A stretch of DNA of 64,000 nucleotides. Origin: Chromatiales bacterium. Its GTDB lineage: Bacteria > Pseudomonadota > Gammaproteobacteria > Steroidobacterales > GCA-2729495. The notes under the pieces were generated by a model. It had not been told where the DNA came from and ran no database searches. It saw nothing but the letters and a program-made list of their open reading frames with translations. The translations under genes were made by a program, and so were the position numbers. Location of the stretch: the NCBI GenBank assembly GCA_024234935.1, contig JACKNI010000005.1, positions 33,501 through 97,500 on the forward strand. The letters are read 5' to 3'. Below are positions 18,660-27,871 of the stretch, piece after piece (position 1 is the first letter of the stretch; each line of letters starts with the position of its first letter).

Positions 18660-19964
18660 TCAGGCGCGCCGCAGGGGCTGGCGCTCCTTGTAGGTCAGCG
18701 ACTTCCAGACCCATTCAAAGGGGCCGAAGTGATAGCGGGCCAGCCACCAGTTGCTGAACGCGATCTGCATGATCCAGATGCCGGCGACCACCAGATACAG
18801 GTAATAGCCGGTAAATCGGCCATACAGGCCGAAACCGACGGTATAGAACAGCAAGCCGCACAGTATCGACTGGCCCAGGTAATTGCTGAGCGCCATGCGG
18901 CCTGCCGCCGCAATCCGTGTCGCAAGCCAGCTGCGCGGATACCGGCGACAGAACAGCAGGATAAGACCCAGATGGCCCAGCCCGACGGCCATGCGCCTGA
19001 AGTCGTAGTGAATCAGGTTGCGCGCTTTCAGGATCGGGTCGAAGTCGTTGCCGATCATTGCGGCGGTTTCCCACGCAGCCAGCGGCAGCCCGATGCCGTA
19101 GCCGATCAACATGAGGAGGGCGTAGCTCCGGGGTGCAGCAGTCATGGTCAATACACCGGCCCGCAGCAAGGCCATGCCAAGGAGCATGGCGCCGAGTGAA
19201 TCGAGCACCAATGATTTCAAGCCGACGAAGATCAGCAGCATGAGACTGGTTTGCAGTTTCGAGGCGAGAAATTCGCCAAACGCACCACTGCCGGTGATGC
19301 GAATCAGTTCTCTGGTTCTTGGCGCATCGAGGTCAGGATGCGCACGCTGCTCCATGGCTTCCCATGCCTGCAAGCGTTCAGTCGTTGCCTGATCCGGATT
19401 CTTCGGCAGGGCCGGCTCAGCCTGTGCCGCCGCGTATTCCTGTCGCAGTTGTATCGACTCCTGCCAGTTCTGTACCCGCAATCCGGCCTGAACGGAGAAT
19501 ACGATCAGAGCCAGCAGCAGGAGGGTGCCGGGTTTGAGATTGCGCAGCGGGTACAGTACCAGGCCGCACAATGCATAGATGAACAGGATGTCGGCAGGCC
19601 ACAGCAGCACGAACAGGTCGAACAGGCCGAAGAGCATCAGGAATACGAGACGCCGGTAGTAAATCCGCGCACTACTCGCATCCGCTGCGCGCTCATCCAG
19701 GCGACTTACCATGAGCAGCATGCCGGCGCCGAACAGCATGGAGAACAGCGCCCGCTGGCTGCCTTCGAACAGCGTATGCATCACCGCCCAGGTCTGCAGC
19801 GGCGCTCCGCCCCAGTCGGCGGCTGCAACCGGATAGTCGTAAATCGCCTGTGGCCCCGCAAAGGACCAGATGTTCATCAGCAGTATGCCGAGCACGGCGA
19901 AGCCCCGCGTCGTATCCAGGGCGTGGATGCGGTCGGTGAGCGCCAGTGGAGATGCCGCGTTCAC
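18660..19964 (-). CDS. DUF418 family membrane protein (YeiB-like)
   Basis: A 434-residue multi-spanning membrane protein. The N-terminus RIHALDTTRGFAVLGILLMN is the hallmark of the DUF418/YeiB group (LRGFAL-GI), and the C-terminal part LSNYLGQSILCGLLFY and WLARYHFGPFEWVWKSLTY completes the family's closing domain. The biochemical role is unknown; acyl transfer to exported molecules has been suggested for related families. GTG at 19964 overlaps the upstream gene by four bases (GTGA), which fixes the start; the open frame before it is antisense noise. Confidence 0.78.
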   Translation of the reverse strand: MNAASPLALTDRIHALDTTRGFAVLGILLMNIWSFAGPQAIYDYPVAAADWGGAPLQTWAVMHTLFEGSQRALFSMLFGAGMLLMVSRLDERAADASSARIYYRRLVFLMLFGLFDLFVLLWPADILFIYALCGLVLYPLRNLKPGTLLLLALIVFSVQAGLRVQNWQESIQLRQEYAAAQAEPALPKNPDQATTERLQAWEAMEQRAHPDLDAPRTRELIRITGSGAFGEFLASKLQTSLMLLIFVGLKSLVLDSLGAMLLGMALLRAGVLTMTAAPRSYALLMLIGYGIGLPLAAWETAAMIGNDFDPILKARNLIHYDFRRMAVGLGHLGLILLFCRRYPRSWLATRIAAAGRMALSNYLGQSILCGLLFYTVGFGLYGRFTGYYLYLVVAGIWIMQIAFSNWWLARYHFGPFEWVWKSLTYKERQPLRRA

Positions 19965-20671
19965 GTTTGACCTGCCGATTGCCGGTGTTTGGCGATATGC
20001 ACGGCGGTGGCAATGATCACCGCACTGATGATCGGCTCGCCGATATTGCCGAATATGCCGCCGGTCTGCGCATAAGGCACTGCAAAGAAGACCATCGCAC
20101 CCATGGAGCCAAGCGTCAGCCATTTCCATCCGGTCCGTCGCCACAGGAACAGGCCAAACACGATCAGCATATTGGTCAGCGTGATTGCGGGAATGGGCGG
20201 AATGGACCGGCCTGCGCCGATTTCCGCATCCGGGCCGCATGCGGTGTACTCGGCGATATGTGTCGTATACCGCAGGGTGTCCGCAAAGCATGAGGGATAA
20301 AAGCCGGACTGCGAAAACAGCCACAGGTCATGGGCGATGAAGTAAACAGCGAGCAGGCAGAAAGCCGCCATCACGGATTTTCGCCGGGCCAGCCGAAAAC
20401 CCGCTTCTCGCGCCATCGCTCCGATGGCGATAAAGGTCATGGGCAGGCTGATGTAGTGCGCCAGGAAGCGCACCGTGTTGAGATTCATCAGCAGCGCACC
20501 CTCTCCCAGCGTGCTGCCGATGCCGATCACCGCGTTGTCATACCAAAGCAGGAGCAGCGGCAGGGTCGCAAAAAGCAGTCCGTTGGTCCGGTAACGGCGA
20601 CACTCGCGTACGGCCCAGAGCAGCACACCGAAGTCGAGGACGGCAATGATCAGATACGCGGCGGAGAGCAT
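19961..20671 (-). CDS. Uncharacterised seven-helix-like membrane protein, paralogue A
   Basis: A 236-residue protein with about seven hydrophobic segments and no recognised domain. Distinctive motifs are WYDNAVIGIGSTLGEG, a Leu-Pro helix followed by GAMAREAGFR, and YPSCFADTLRYTT. All recur in the equally long protein at 35031-35741, so the two are paralogues. It is translationally coupled to the DUF418 gene downstream and divergent from a TonB receptor gene. The shared Tyr-Asp-Asn and Cys-Ala-Asp motifs within predicted helices or loops suggest a conserved, possibly catalytic or ligand-binding, membrane function. Confidence 0.65.
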   Translation of the reverse strand: MLSAAYLIIAVLDFGVLLWAVRECRRYRTNGLLFATLPLLLLWYDNAVIGIGSTLGEGALLMNLNTVRFLAHYISLPMTFIAIGAMAREAGFRLARRKSVMAAFCLLAVYFIAHDLWLFSQSGFYPSCFADTLRYTTHIAEYTACGPDAEIGAGRSIPPIPAITLTNMLIVFGLFLWRRTGWKWLTLGSMGAMVFFAVPYAQTGGIFGNIGEPIISAVIIATAVHIAKHRQSAGQT

Positions 20672-20765
20672 ATGGATTCATTCCAGCATATTCATGGTGC
20701 AGCTGACATCTATAATTCGGTGCCGTGGCCATTTGCAGCCATTGCCTGATCGAGGACGCTTCACG

Positions 20766-22688
20766 ATGCATGCCCGTTGGCGTGCCAGCTGTCTGCTGGT
20801 GTCTTTATTTGCGACTGCGTCGGCAATCACGTCCGCGGCAGGCGTCACAGGAGCTGATGATGCCGACATCGTGGTGACCGGCACGCGGCTGCCGATGACC
20901 AGTGCCGGCCTGGCGCAGAATGTGACCGTCATCGAGCGTGCCGAAATCCAGGCCAGTCATCCCTCCGGTATCGAGGATGTGCTTTCGCGCGTGACCGGCA
21001 TCTATGTCGATCAGGCTGGCCCGGCCGGCGGCTTCATGTCGATGTACCTGCGCGGGGCCGAGAACAGTCATCTGCTGATCCTGCTGGACGGCGTCAAACT
21101 GAATGACCCGACCACCACGCGCGGCAGTACCTACGATCTGTCGGCCATCGACGTCAACCAGATCGAGCGCATCGAGGTGCTGCGCGGCCCGGCATCGGCG
21201 GTCTATGGCGGTGAAGCGCTGGCTGGCGTGGTGCATTTCATCACCCGGCGTACCGCGGTAAACGGCATCGAGGGCAGCGGCTACGCCGCCATGGGTGGCG
21301 ACGATGAAAGCAGCCTCGGCGCGCTCCTCAATCTCGGCAACGGCAGTCTGCAGGCCCAGCTCAATGCCGGTCATGCGGAAAGTGGCGAGCGGGGTGATGA
21401 CGCGACCCTCGATCTCGACACTGTTTCAGGCTCGCTGCGTCTGGTGGACAACGGCTGGTTCACTGGCGGAATCTTTGCGGCCCAGGTCGAGCGTGACAGC
21501 ACCGGATTTCCGGATGACAGCGGTGGGCCGCGTCTGGCCGTCAATCGTGAGCTGACTTCCAGAACATCGACAGACAGGCGCTACGGGGCAGACTTGAGCG
21601 TCGGCGACATCAGCGGGCTCCAGCTGACGCTCAAGGCCTCGGAGTTCAAGCGGCAAGCCAGCGACGACAATGCGGCCATCGATGCGGGTGTGCGCTTCCC
21701 GGTTCCGGCATTCGTCACCGATACGGATTTCCGCCGCCGTGATGTGGCAATGGCGCTAAGCAAGAGTTACGGGACCAGTGGCACTTTTGTCGCCGGTGCC
21801 GAACTTGCCGATGAGGATGGCCAGCTCGACAGCGTCGGCGACTTCTTTCTCGATGGCAGTCTCCAGACCCTGAACTTCAGCCTGGATCGCAGGACCACCG
21901 CAGTGTTCGTGGAGGGACGCTTTCCGATACTGTCCGGTCTTGCCGCGCAGATCGGGGTGCGCCACGACCGCATTGACGAGGGCGAGAGCAGCGACAGCCA
22001 GACCACGCCGCACCTCGGCCTGGTCTGGGACCTGCCGGGCGGTTCCACCACGCTCAAGGCCAACTTCAACAAGGGCTTCAAGCCGCCGAGCTTCTTTGCG
22101 CTGGGCTTCCCGCTTGGCGCCAACCCCGACCTGAAACCGGAGCGCAGCAGGAATGCGGATCTGACGCTCGTTCGCCGCATCGACAGCGCCGGGTCGGCGC
22201 TGCAGCTCAGTCTGTTTCGCACCCGCTATGAGGATCTGGTGGATTTCGACAGCGATACATTCACGAATATCAATCGCGGCACCATCGTCGTGCAGGGCAT
22301 CGAACCCGAACTCAGGCTGCAGATGGATGAGCACTGGCGCGTGCAGGCCAGCGCCTCGCTGCTGAACATCGATGAGCGCGATGGCCTGCAGCCGCTGCGC
22401 AACCGTCCGGAGCGCACGGCCGCCGCCAGCGTCGCCCATGATTTTGCGGGCGGACACACGGCATTTGTCGGTATGCGTTACAGCGGGGAATTTCTCGACC
22501 GCTCCAACCCGACCGGTGACATCCGCATGCCCTCATTCACGGTGGTGGATGCCGCCGGCTCGTTGCGCTTCGGTGCGCTCCGCGTATCGCTGGCGATCGA
22601 TAACCTGTTCGACAGGGATTACGAGCAGTTCGTCGGCTTTCCGGCCCAGGACCGGCGCCTGCGCGTGGAGCTGCGCGGCGACTTCTGA
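20766..22688 (+). CDS. TonB-dependent outer-membrane receptor (BtuB-like)
   Basis: A 640-residue receptor. The signal peptide ends near ITSAAG; a TonB-box-like DIVVTGTRL follows, then the plug domain (ENSHLLILLDGVKLNDP, IERIEVLRGPASAVYGG) and a 22-strand barrel closing with RLRVELRGDF and a terminal Phe. The plug resembles BtuB and small siderophore receptors, but no cobalamin riboswitch fits in the 94-base gap upstream. The ATG at 20766 has GAGGA nine bases before it, and a perfect TATAAT at 20711-20716 is a likely -10. It is first of a same-strand block reaching 31211. Confidence 0.85.
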   Translation: MHARWRASCLLVSLFATASAITSAAGVTGADDADIVVTGTRLPMTSAGLAQNVTVIERAEIQASHPSGIEDVLSRVTGIYVDQAGPAGGFMSMYLRGAENSHLLILLDGVKLNDPTTTRGSTYDLSAIDVNQIERIEVLRGPASAVYGGEALAGVVHFITRRTAVNGIEGSGYAAMGGDDESSLGALLNLGNGSLQAQLNAGHAESGERGDDATLDLDTVSGSLRLVDNGWFTGGIFAAQVERDSTGFPDDSGGPRLAVNRELTSRTSTDRRYGADLSVGDISGLQLTLKASEFKRQASDDNAAIDAGVRFPVPAFVTDTDFRRRDVAMALSKSYGTSGTFVAGAELADEDGQLDSVGDFFLDGSLQTLNFSLDRRTTAVFVEGRFPILSGLAAQIGVRHDRIDEGESSDSQTTPHLGLVWDLPGGSTTLKANFNKGFKPPSFFALGFPLGANPDLKPERSRNADLTLVRRIDSAGSALQLSLFRTRYEDLVDFDSDTFTNINRGTIVVQGIEPELRLQMDEHWRVQASASLLNIDERDGLQPLRNRPERTAAASVAHDFAGGHTAFVGMRYSGEFLDRSNPTGDIRMPSFTVVDAAGSLRFGALRVSLAIDNLFDRDYEQFVGFPAQDRRLRVELRGDF

Positions 22689-22752
22689 CCGGACCAGGAG
22701 AGCCGGACTATACTTGCGACCCCATGAACCTGTCGTGCGGGAGAGTCAGCTC

Positions 22753-24564
22753 ATGAGTCCGGACTTGCAGAATGCGAACCTGAAACTGTTCACCCTGTCA
22801 GCCGTGCTGCTCGCCGGCAGCCTGGTCGGCGGCTGTGACCGGCCGAAACCGGAGGCGACGCAGGCTGAGGTGAAAAGCGCTGGAGCTACTGCCCCGGGTG
22901 CCGAGCTGAGCGGCAAGCAACTGGTGGACCTGCATTGTGTGCGGTGTCATCTCGCACCGGATCCGGCAGATCTGGCAAAGGAATACTGGCCCTATGCGCT
23001 GCACTACATGGGCAACTATGTGGGCATGAAGGGCGACGAGTTTGATGACATGCGCGTGGAACCATTTCCGCCCGAGCTGGAGCCCGTCCAGGACTACACG
23101 AAGCGCTATTTTCTCTACGACAACAATGGTTTTTTCCGCGATTTCTACCCGTTCAAGGAGCACATTCCGCCGCAACCGGAGATGAGCAAGGAAGAGTTCC
23201 AGCGCATGCGCGACTACTTCGTCAGCAATTCGCGACCCTGGAAGGAAATGGAAATGCAGGCGCCGAAAGCGCCGCTGACCAAGGTGTTCAAGCCGGTGAA
23301 ACCGAAGCTTGAGCTGGAGCCCGATGCACTGATCCTCTCCACACTGGTCGATCCGCAGCGTCAGCGCCTGTATGTCGGGCGCACGGTGATCGATGACTGG
23401 GTCGGCGGCGGTGAGCGCCGCGAAGGCTTTGACAAGTGGGACGACGTCGTGGTTCTGAATCTTGCGACCGGCAAGCGCATCGCTGATCAGCGCGTTGCCA
23501 GCGATCCGATCGACATGAAGCTGACCGAAACCGGCATGCGGCTCGTGACTCACGGACGATTCCCCATGACCAAAGTCGGTATCGGGCGAATCACCGACTG
23601 GGAGTTTGAAGGCAAGACGCCGCGCGCCCGTATGCTGATCAACGGCGAACAGCGGCTGGTCGAGCACCATACGGTGGACATGAACGGCGACGGTCTGCCC
23701 GATATCGTCGCCAATGCCTTTGGCGACGGGTATGCAGACGGGGCGAAGAGCGTGCTGGCAATTTTTTACCAGACGCCCGGGTACCAGAAGCTGTGGCAGG
23801 ACGCGCCGGCTGAAATTCCGCCCGGTCCGCTGGCCGGTGCGCTGCGTGAAAACGTGCTGGATCGCACGGCTGGTCTGATCGGCAACACCATCGCCGATTT
23901 CAACAACGATGGCCGGCCGGATATTGCTGCACTTGTCGCCCAGGGCCGGCAGGAACTGTTGCTGTTCATCAACAACGGTGACGAGACCTTCACGCGCCAT
24001 GTGCTTGACCGCAACACGCCCTCATATGGCGGCAACAGCCTGAGGGCTGCCGACTTCGATGGCGACGGGAAGATGGATCTGGTTGTGCTGAACGGTGACA
24101 ACGTGGCCGGCAACCACATCATCAACATCATTCCGGCGCCGCGTCCCCAGCACGGTATCCGGGTGTTCAGGAACAATGGTGACCTGACATTCACGAAGAG
24201 CTATTACTACCGCATGCATGGTGCAATCCGCTCCGTCGTCGAGGACTTTGACGGCGACGGCGACATGGATATCGCCGCGATCTCGCTGTTTCCGCAGTGG
24301 AACCAGGACGAACCGGAAACCTTCGTCTACCTCGAGAACAAGGGCGGATTCCGGTTCGAGCCCCAGTCGATCAGCCGCGAGTTTTTCGGTGTCTGGTGTT
24401 CGATCGAGGCTGCCGATGTCAATGGTGACGGGAAGAAGGATATCGTGCTCGGTCTCGGCAACTTCCCCGAGCTGGTACCGCCGGACTGGATCACGAATCA
24501 CAAGGCCATGCAGGGCCGCAAGGGCAAGGCCGAAAGCATCATTTACCTGCTGAACCAGAGCTGA
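22753..24564 (+). CDS. Haem-binding lipoprotein with FG-GAP repeats
   Basis: A 603-residue predicted lipoprotein (hydrophobic segment and lipobox LVGGC). A single c-type haem motif CVRCH lies shortly after the linker. Calcium-loop FG-GAP/VCBS repeats then follow: DMNGDGLPDIVA, DFNNDGRPDIAAL, DFDGDGKMDLVVL, DFDGDGDMDIAAIS and DVNGDGKKDIVLG, implying a propeller. The combination suggests an electron-accepting or substrate-binding surface module. The ATG at 22753 starts the signal peptide; the frame upstream overlaps the TonB receptor gene and is spurious. It is 64 bases after the receptor gene and probably works with it. Confidence 0.75.
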   Translation: MSPDLQNANLKLFTLSAVLLAGSLVGGCDRPKPEATQAEVKSAGATAPGAELSGKQLVDLHCVRCHLAPDPADLAKEYWPYALHYMGNYVGMKGDEFDDMRVEPFPPELEPVQDYTKRYFLYDNNGFFRDFYPFKEHIPPQPEMSKEEFQRMRDYFVSNSRPWKEMEMQAPKAPLTKVFKPVKPKLELEPDALILSTLVDPQRQRLYVGRTVIDDWVGGGERREGFDKWDDVVVLNLATGKRIADQRVASDPIDMKLTETGMRLVTHGRFPMTKVGIGRITDWEFEGKTPRARMLINGEQRLVEHHTVDMNGDGLPDIVANAFGDGYADGAKSVLAIFYQTPGYQKLWQDAPAEIPPGPLAGALRENVLDRTAGLIGNTIADFNNDGRPDIAALVAQGRQELLLFINNGDETFTRHVLDRNTPSYGGNSLRAADFDGDGKMDLVVLNGDNVAGNHIINIIPAPRPQHGIRVFRNNGDLTFTKSYYYRMHGAIRSVVEDFDGDGDMDIAAISLFPQWNQDEPETFVYLENKGGFRFEPQSISREFFGVWCSIEAADVNGDGKKDIVLGLGNFPELVPPDWITNHKAMQGRKGKAESIIYLLNQS

Positions 24565-24573
24565 GGGCAGGGC

Positions 24574-25383
24574 ATGGAGTCGCTCATTCACGTCAGGAAC
24601 AAGGTCGCACTGGTCAGCGGTGCGGCGAAGGGCATCGGCGCGGCCTGCGCCGCGACGCTGGCCCGGCACGGGGCCAGCGTGATCGTTGCCGATATCGACG
24701 AACAGGCCGGATGTGCTGTCGTCGATGCGATCGTCAAGGAAGGCGGCGTGGCCGCGTTCATGTCTCTCGACGTCACCGATGAGGCGCAGTGGCAGGCAAC
24801 GGTAGACACCATCGTTGACCGTTACGGCGGCCTGGATGTACTGGTCAACAACGCCGGTATCGCGATCGTGCACACCCTGCTCGAAACATCCCTGGAAGAA
24901 TGGCGGCGCGTGCATGCCGTCAACCTCGACAGCGTTTTCATGGGCAGCAAGTGCGCGGTCGAGGTGATGCGACCGGGTGGCCGCAGCGGTCGCGGCGGTT
25001 CCATCATCAACCTGTCCTCGGTTGGCGGGATCATCGGTGCGGAAGGCCTGACGTCCTATTGTTCCACCAAGGGCGGTGTGCGCCTGTTCACCAAGAGCGT
25101 GGCCATCGAGTGCGGCCGGGCGGGTTATGGTATCCGCGTGAATTCGGTCCATCCGGGCAACACCGACACACCCATGTTCCGCCAGGAACTCGAGGACATG
25201 CGCCGCAAGGGCGTGGTGGCGAGTACCGAAGAAGCCCTGAAGTTCTACATGGACATGCAGGTGCTGCCGGACATCGGCCAGCCGGAAGACATCGCTGCGA
25301 TGGTGCTGTTTCTCGCGTCTGATGCGGCACGCTTCATTACCGGTGCCGAATTCGTCGTCGATGGCGGTCTGACCGCGCAATAG
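24574..25383 (+). CDS. SDR-family NAD(P)-dependent oxidoreductase
   Basis: A 269-residue classical short-chain dehydrogenase. Cofactor motif SGAAKGIGAACAATL lies near residue 15, the acidic ADID afterwards favours NAD, and NNAG, the catalytic Ser in INLSS and the YCSTK Tyr-Lys pair are all present; VNSVHPGNTDTPM follows. It resembles cyclic-alcohol and 3-hydroxysteroid dehydrogenases, but the substrate is unknown. GAGGGCAGGG precedes the ATG, nine bases after the haem lipoprotein stop, and the MFS gene follows after nine bases, so it sits in an operon. Confidence 0.88.
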   Translation: MESLIHVRNKVALVSGAAKGIGAACAATLARHGASVIVADIDEQAGCAVVDAIVKEGGVAAFMSLDVTDEAQWQATVDTIVDRYGGLDVLVNNAGIAIVHTLLETSLEEWRRVHAVNLDSVFMGSKCAVEVMRPGGRSGRGGSIINLSSVGGIIGAEGLTSYCSTKGGVRLFTKSVAIECGRAGYGIRVNSVHPGNTDTPMFRQELEDMRRKGVVASTEEALKFYMDMQVLPDIGQPEDIAAMVLFLASDAARFITGAEFVVDGGLTAQ

Positions 25384-25392
25384 GAACCACTC

Positions 25393-26565
25393 ATGCCTGC
25401 AAGTCACGCTCCCGATGCGAGATCCTCCGGCATGCTGCTGTCCTGTCTGCTCTATCCGGTCGGTCCGGCAGCCCTCATCCTGATGCCGATGATCGTCGGT
25501 GGCCTGATCGACACCCATGGTTTCAGTGAACAGCAGGCCGGCAATATCGCGGCACTCGAAGGTCTGGGCCTGGTGTTCGCCTCGATACTCGCTGCCGCCT
25601 GGATACGCCGGGTTTCCTGGGTAAAGGCGCTGACTGTCTCTTTCGCAGCCTATGCCGCGCTCAACGTCGTCAGCGCAAACATCCAGGATTACCCCCCGCT
25701 GCTGGTCTTGCGTTGCCTGACAGGGCTCGCCGGCGGCAGCGTGTTTGCCGTAACGGTTGCGGCGCTCGGTGATGACCGCGAGCCGGATCGCGCCTTCGGC
25801 CTCGCGCAGGCCGTGCAGGGCGTGATGATGCTCGGCGGTTTCCTGGCCGCCCCCTGGCTGGTGCAGAGATGGGGCGTCAGTGCCATGTACTACATGCTGG
25901 CTGGCGCATCGCTGCTGATGATGCCGACCCTGTCGCGATTCCCTCACGCGGGGCGGGTCCGCGCGGCGGTTGCGACAGGGGATGTGCGGCAGGCGAGCCA
26001 TACCGGCCTGATCTGGATGGGTCTCACCGCCAGTGTCGTGTTTTTCATCAACGTGTTCGGCTTCTGGGCTTTTGTCGAGCGGGTTGGCCAGGCCGGAGGC
26101 CTGCCGGCGCAGACCATTGCGCTGGCGCTGGGCGTCTCGCAGGTGATGGCCATCGTGGGCGCGCTCGCCGCTGCCTGGGCCAGCGACAGGTACGGCCGCT
26201 ATCTGCCCCTGCTGATCGTGTTCATCGGCCAGACCGCGGCGCTGTTCGCGGTGCTCGGCGATTTCGGCGCAGCAGCGTTCTTCGTCAGCACGGGGCTCTT
26301 CCAGGCGCTGTTCATCGTCGGCGTGTCTTACCAGATGGGGGCGGTCGCCAAGCTCGATATCCATGGCCGCTATCTGGTCACGATGACAGCGGCGCAGGGC
26401 CTCGGCGGCGCGCTCGGCCCGGCGCTAGCCGCGACGCTGATCCGGGAGGGCGGGGATTACAGCCGGATCATGCCGATGGCAGCGCTGCTTTGCCTGTTTA
26501 GCACGTTGATGTTCCTGTTTATCGTCTGGCGCAGCGCTAAGATTGATGCTCGCGCCACAGGCTGA
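25393..26565 (+). CDS. MFS transporter
   Basis: A 390-residue membrane protein with about 12 hydrophobic segments in two halves. It has the MFS loop features DDREPDRAFGLAQAVQG after helix 4 and WASDRYGRYLPLL between helices 8 and 9. An AGGAAC site precedes the ATG. It sits between a dehydrogenase and an amidase in the same direction, so inner-membrane uptake or export of the block's substrate is inferred. The substrate cannot be assigned. Confidence 0.85.
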   Translation: MPASHAPDARSSGMLLSCLLYPVGPAALILMPMIVGGLIDTHGFSEQQAGNIAALEGLGLVFASILAAAWIRRVSWVKALTVSFAAYAALNVVSANIQDYPPLLVLRCLTGLAGGSVFAVTVAALGDDREPDRAFGLAQAVQGVMMLGGFLAAPWLVQRWGVSAMYYMLAGASLLMMPTLSRFPHAGRVRAAVATGDVRQASHTGLIWMGLTASVVFFINVFGFWAFVERVGQAGGLPAQTIALALGVSQVMAIVGALAAAWASDRYGRYLPLLIVFIGQTAALFAVLGDFGAAAFFVSTGLFQALFIVGVSYQMGAVAKLDIHGRYLVTMTAAQGLGGALGPALAATLIREGGDYSRIMPMAALLCLFSTLMFLFIVWRSAKIDARATG

Positions 26566-26612
26566 TGGCCTGCGGCCCGGCCATCCTGATGCAGCGATGA
26601 GGCTGTTTGCCA

Positions 26613-27809
26613 GTGCCTGAAGCGAAAGCGCCACGACCTGTCGCCCCGTATCTCGCCGTCGGTCTGTCGACCGTCATCTACGGCATCTCGGAACGAAAGC
26701 AGATCCGGCACAACATCGAGAACATCGAGGAGGTCATCCACGCGGCCGTCTCGATGGTCAACATCAACATGCCGGTGAAGATCATCGCCCTCGCCGAAGG
26801 TGCGCTGACCGGATTTACCGACGAGATCTTCGACCTGCCGCACGTGATGGCGGCCCGTGACCTGTTCATCGACATCCCCGGTGAGGAAACGGAACACCTG
26901 GGCCGGCTGGCGAAGCTCTACAACACCTACATCATCGGCCAGTGCAAGGCGCGCTGGCCGGAAGTCATGGCCGACCGCTACTTCAACACGCTGTTCGTCA
27001 TTGGTCCGAACGGCAAGGTGGTGCACAAGGCCGCCAAGAACCACATCTGGTGCCGGGAACGCTCCTGCGTGCCGCACGATGTCTACGACCGGTGGGTCGA
27101 GTTGTACGGTGATGGTATCGAGGCTTTCTATCCGGTACTGAAGACCGACGACATCGGCAACATCGGTACCATCTGCTGCAGCGACGGCGAATACCCTGAA
27201 GCGGTCCGCGCGCTGACTTTCAACGGTGCCGAAGTGGTCTATCGGCCCAGCGAGGCCACGCCGATGACTACCGCCGGCTATCCCGGTGGCGGCACCTGGA
27301 TGATCCAGAATCAGGGCCATGCGGAATTCAATTCGGTGTACATGCTTTGCCCGAATGCGGGTCCGGTCTACCTGGGTGCGACCTCGAAGCATCCGGTGGA
27401 TATCGCCGGCGGCAGCGCCCATATCGTCGACTACCGCGGGCAGGTTGTGTCCTACAGCGCCTCGACCAACAACAGCGTGGTTGCAGCGACCGTGGATATC
27501 GAGGCGCTGCGCCAGTTCCGCGCCATGAGCCTCAACAACAACTGGCTGAAGGACTTGCGTACCGAGCTCTTCAGTCGCATGTATGAAAAACCCATCCACC
27601 CGAAGAATCTCTGGCTGAAGGACGAGCCGAAGTCCCATGCCGAGGTGGATGAGATCTACCGTGCCAATATCCAGCGTCTTGTCGACCGCGGCACATGGAC
27701 AAAGCCGGCGGTCGAGCATCCGGGTTGCCGCTATCAGCCGGCCGGTGATGACGAGATCTCCTGGGACCAGATGAAGCAGCGGCTGTGGGCGCCGTGGCTG
27801 GACGAATAG
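26613..27809 (+). CDS. Nitrilase-superfamily amidase (AmiE-like)
   Basis: A 398-residue carbon-nitrogen hydrolase. The Glu-Lys-Cys triad can be placed as Glu62 (IALAEGALTG), Lys142 (HKAAKNHIW) and Cys189 (TICCSDGEYPEA). The phrases IPGEETEHL and CSDGEYPE match aliphatic amidase AmiE (IPGEETE, CDDGNYPE) more closely than nitrilases, so amide hydrolysis is likely. The GTG at 26613 is preferred, ten bases after GATGAGG; a TTG at 26607 is possible. It lies 47 bases after the MFS gene. It is longer than AmiE (346) through a C-terminal extension rich in charged residues. Confidence 0.82.
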   Translation: MPEAKAPRPVAPYLAVGLSTVIYGISERKQIRHNIENIEEVIHAAVSMVNINMPVKIIALAEGALTGFTDEIFDLPHVMAARDLFIDIPGEETEHLGRLAKLYNTYIIGQCKARWPEVMADRYFNTLFVIGPNGKVVHKAAKNHIWCRERSCVPHDVYDRWVELYGDGIEAFYPVLKTDDIGNIGTICCSDGEYPEAVRALTFNGAEVVYRPSEATPMTTAGYPGGGTWMIQNQGHAEFNSVYMLCPNAGPVYLGATSKHPVDIAGGSAHIVDYRGQVVSYSASTNNSVVAATVDIEALRQFRAMSLNNNWLKDLRTELFSRMYEKPIHPKNLWLKDEPKSHAEVDEIYRANIQRLVDRGTWTKPAVEHPGCRYQPAGDDEISWDQMKQRLWAPWLDE

Positions 27810-27871
27810 ACAATTGAGCTCTGATTACATAGTGTTAGCGTCATTTTGAAGACCTGCAGGGGGAGAATGCC

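Noticed and set aside
19965..20324. N-terminal extension of the DUF418 frame
   Set aside because: It lies within the coupled upstream membrane-protein gene in another frame, and family similarity begins at GTG 19964.
20672..20765. Search for a cobalamin riboswitch before the BtuB-like receptor at 20766
   Set aside because: The gap is only 94 bases and contains none of the conserved B12-box elements.
22372..22752. Upstream extension of the haem lipoprotein frame into the TonB receptor gene
   Set aside because: The extension is another frame of the receptor; the lipoprotein signal peptide begins at the ATG at 22753.
24022..26364. A 780-codon leftward open frame antisense to the SDR, MFS and haem-lipoprotein genes
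   Set aside because: It is a mirror of high-GC coding on the other strand: His/Arg/Gln-rich composition, no domain, no ribosome site, and it crosses three well-supported genes.
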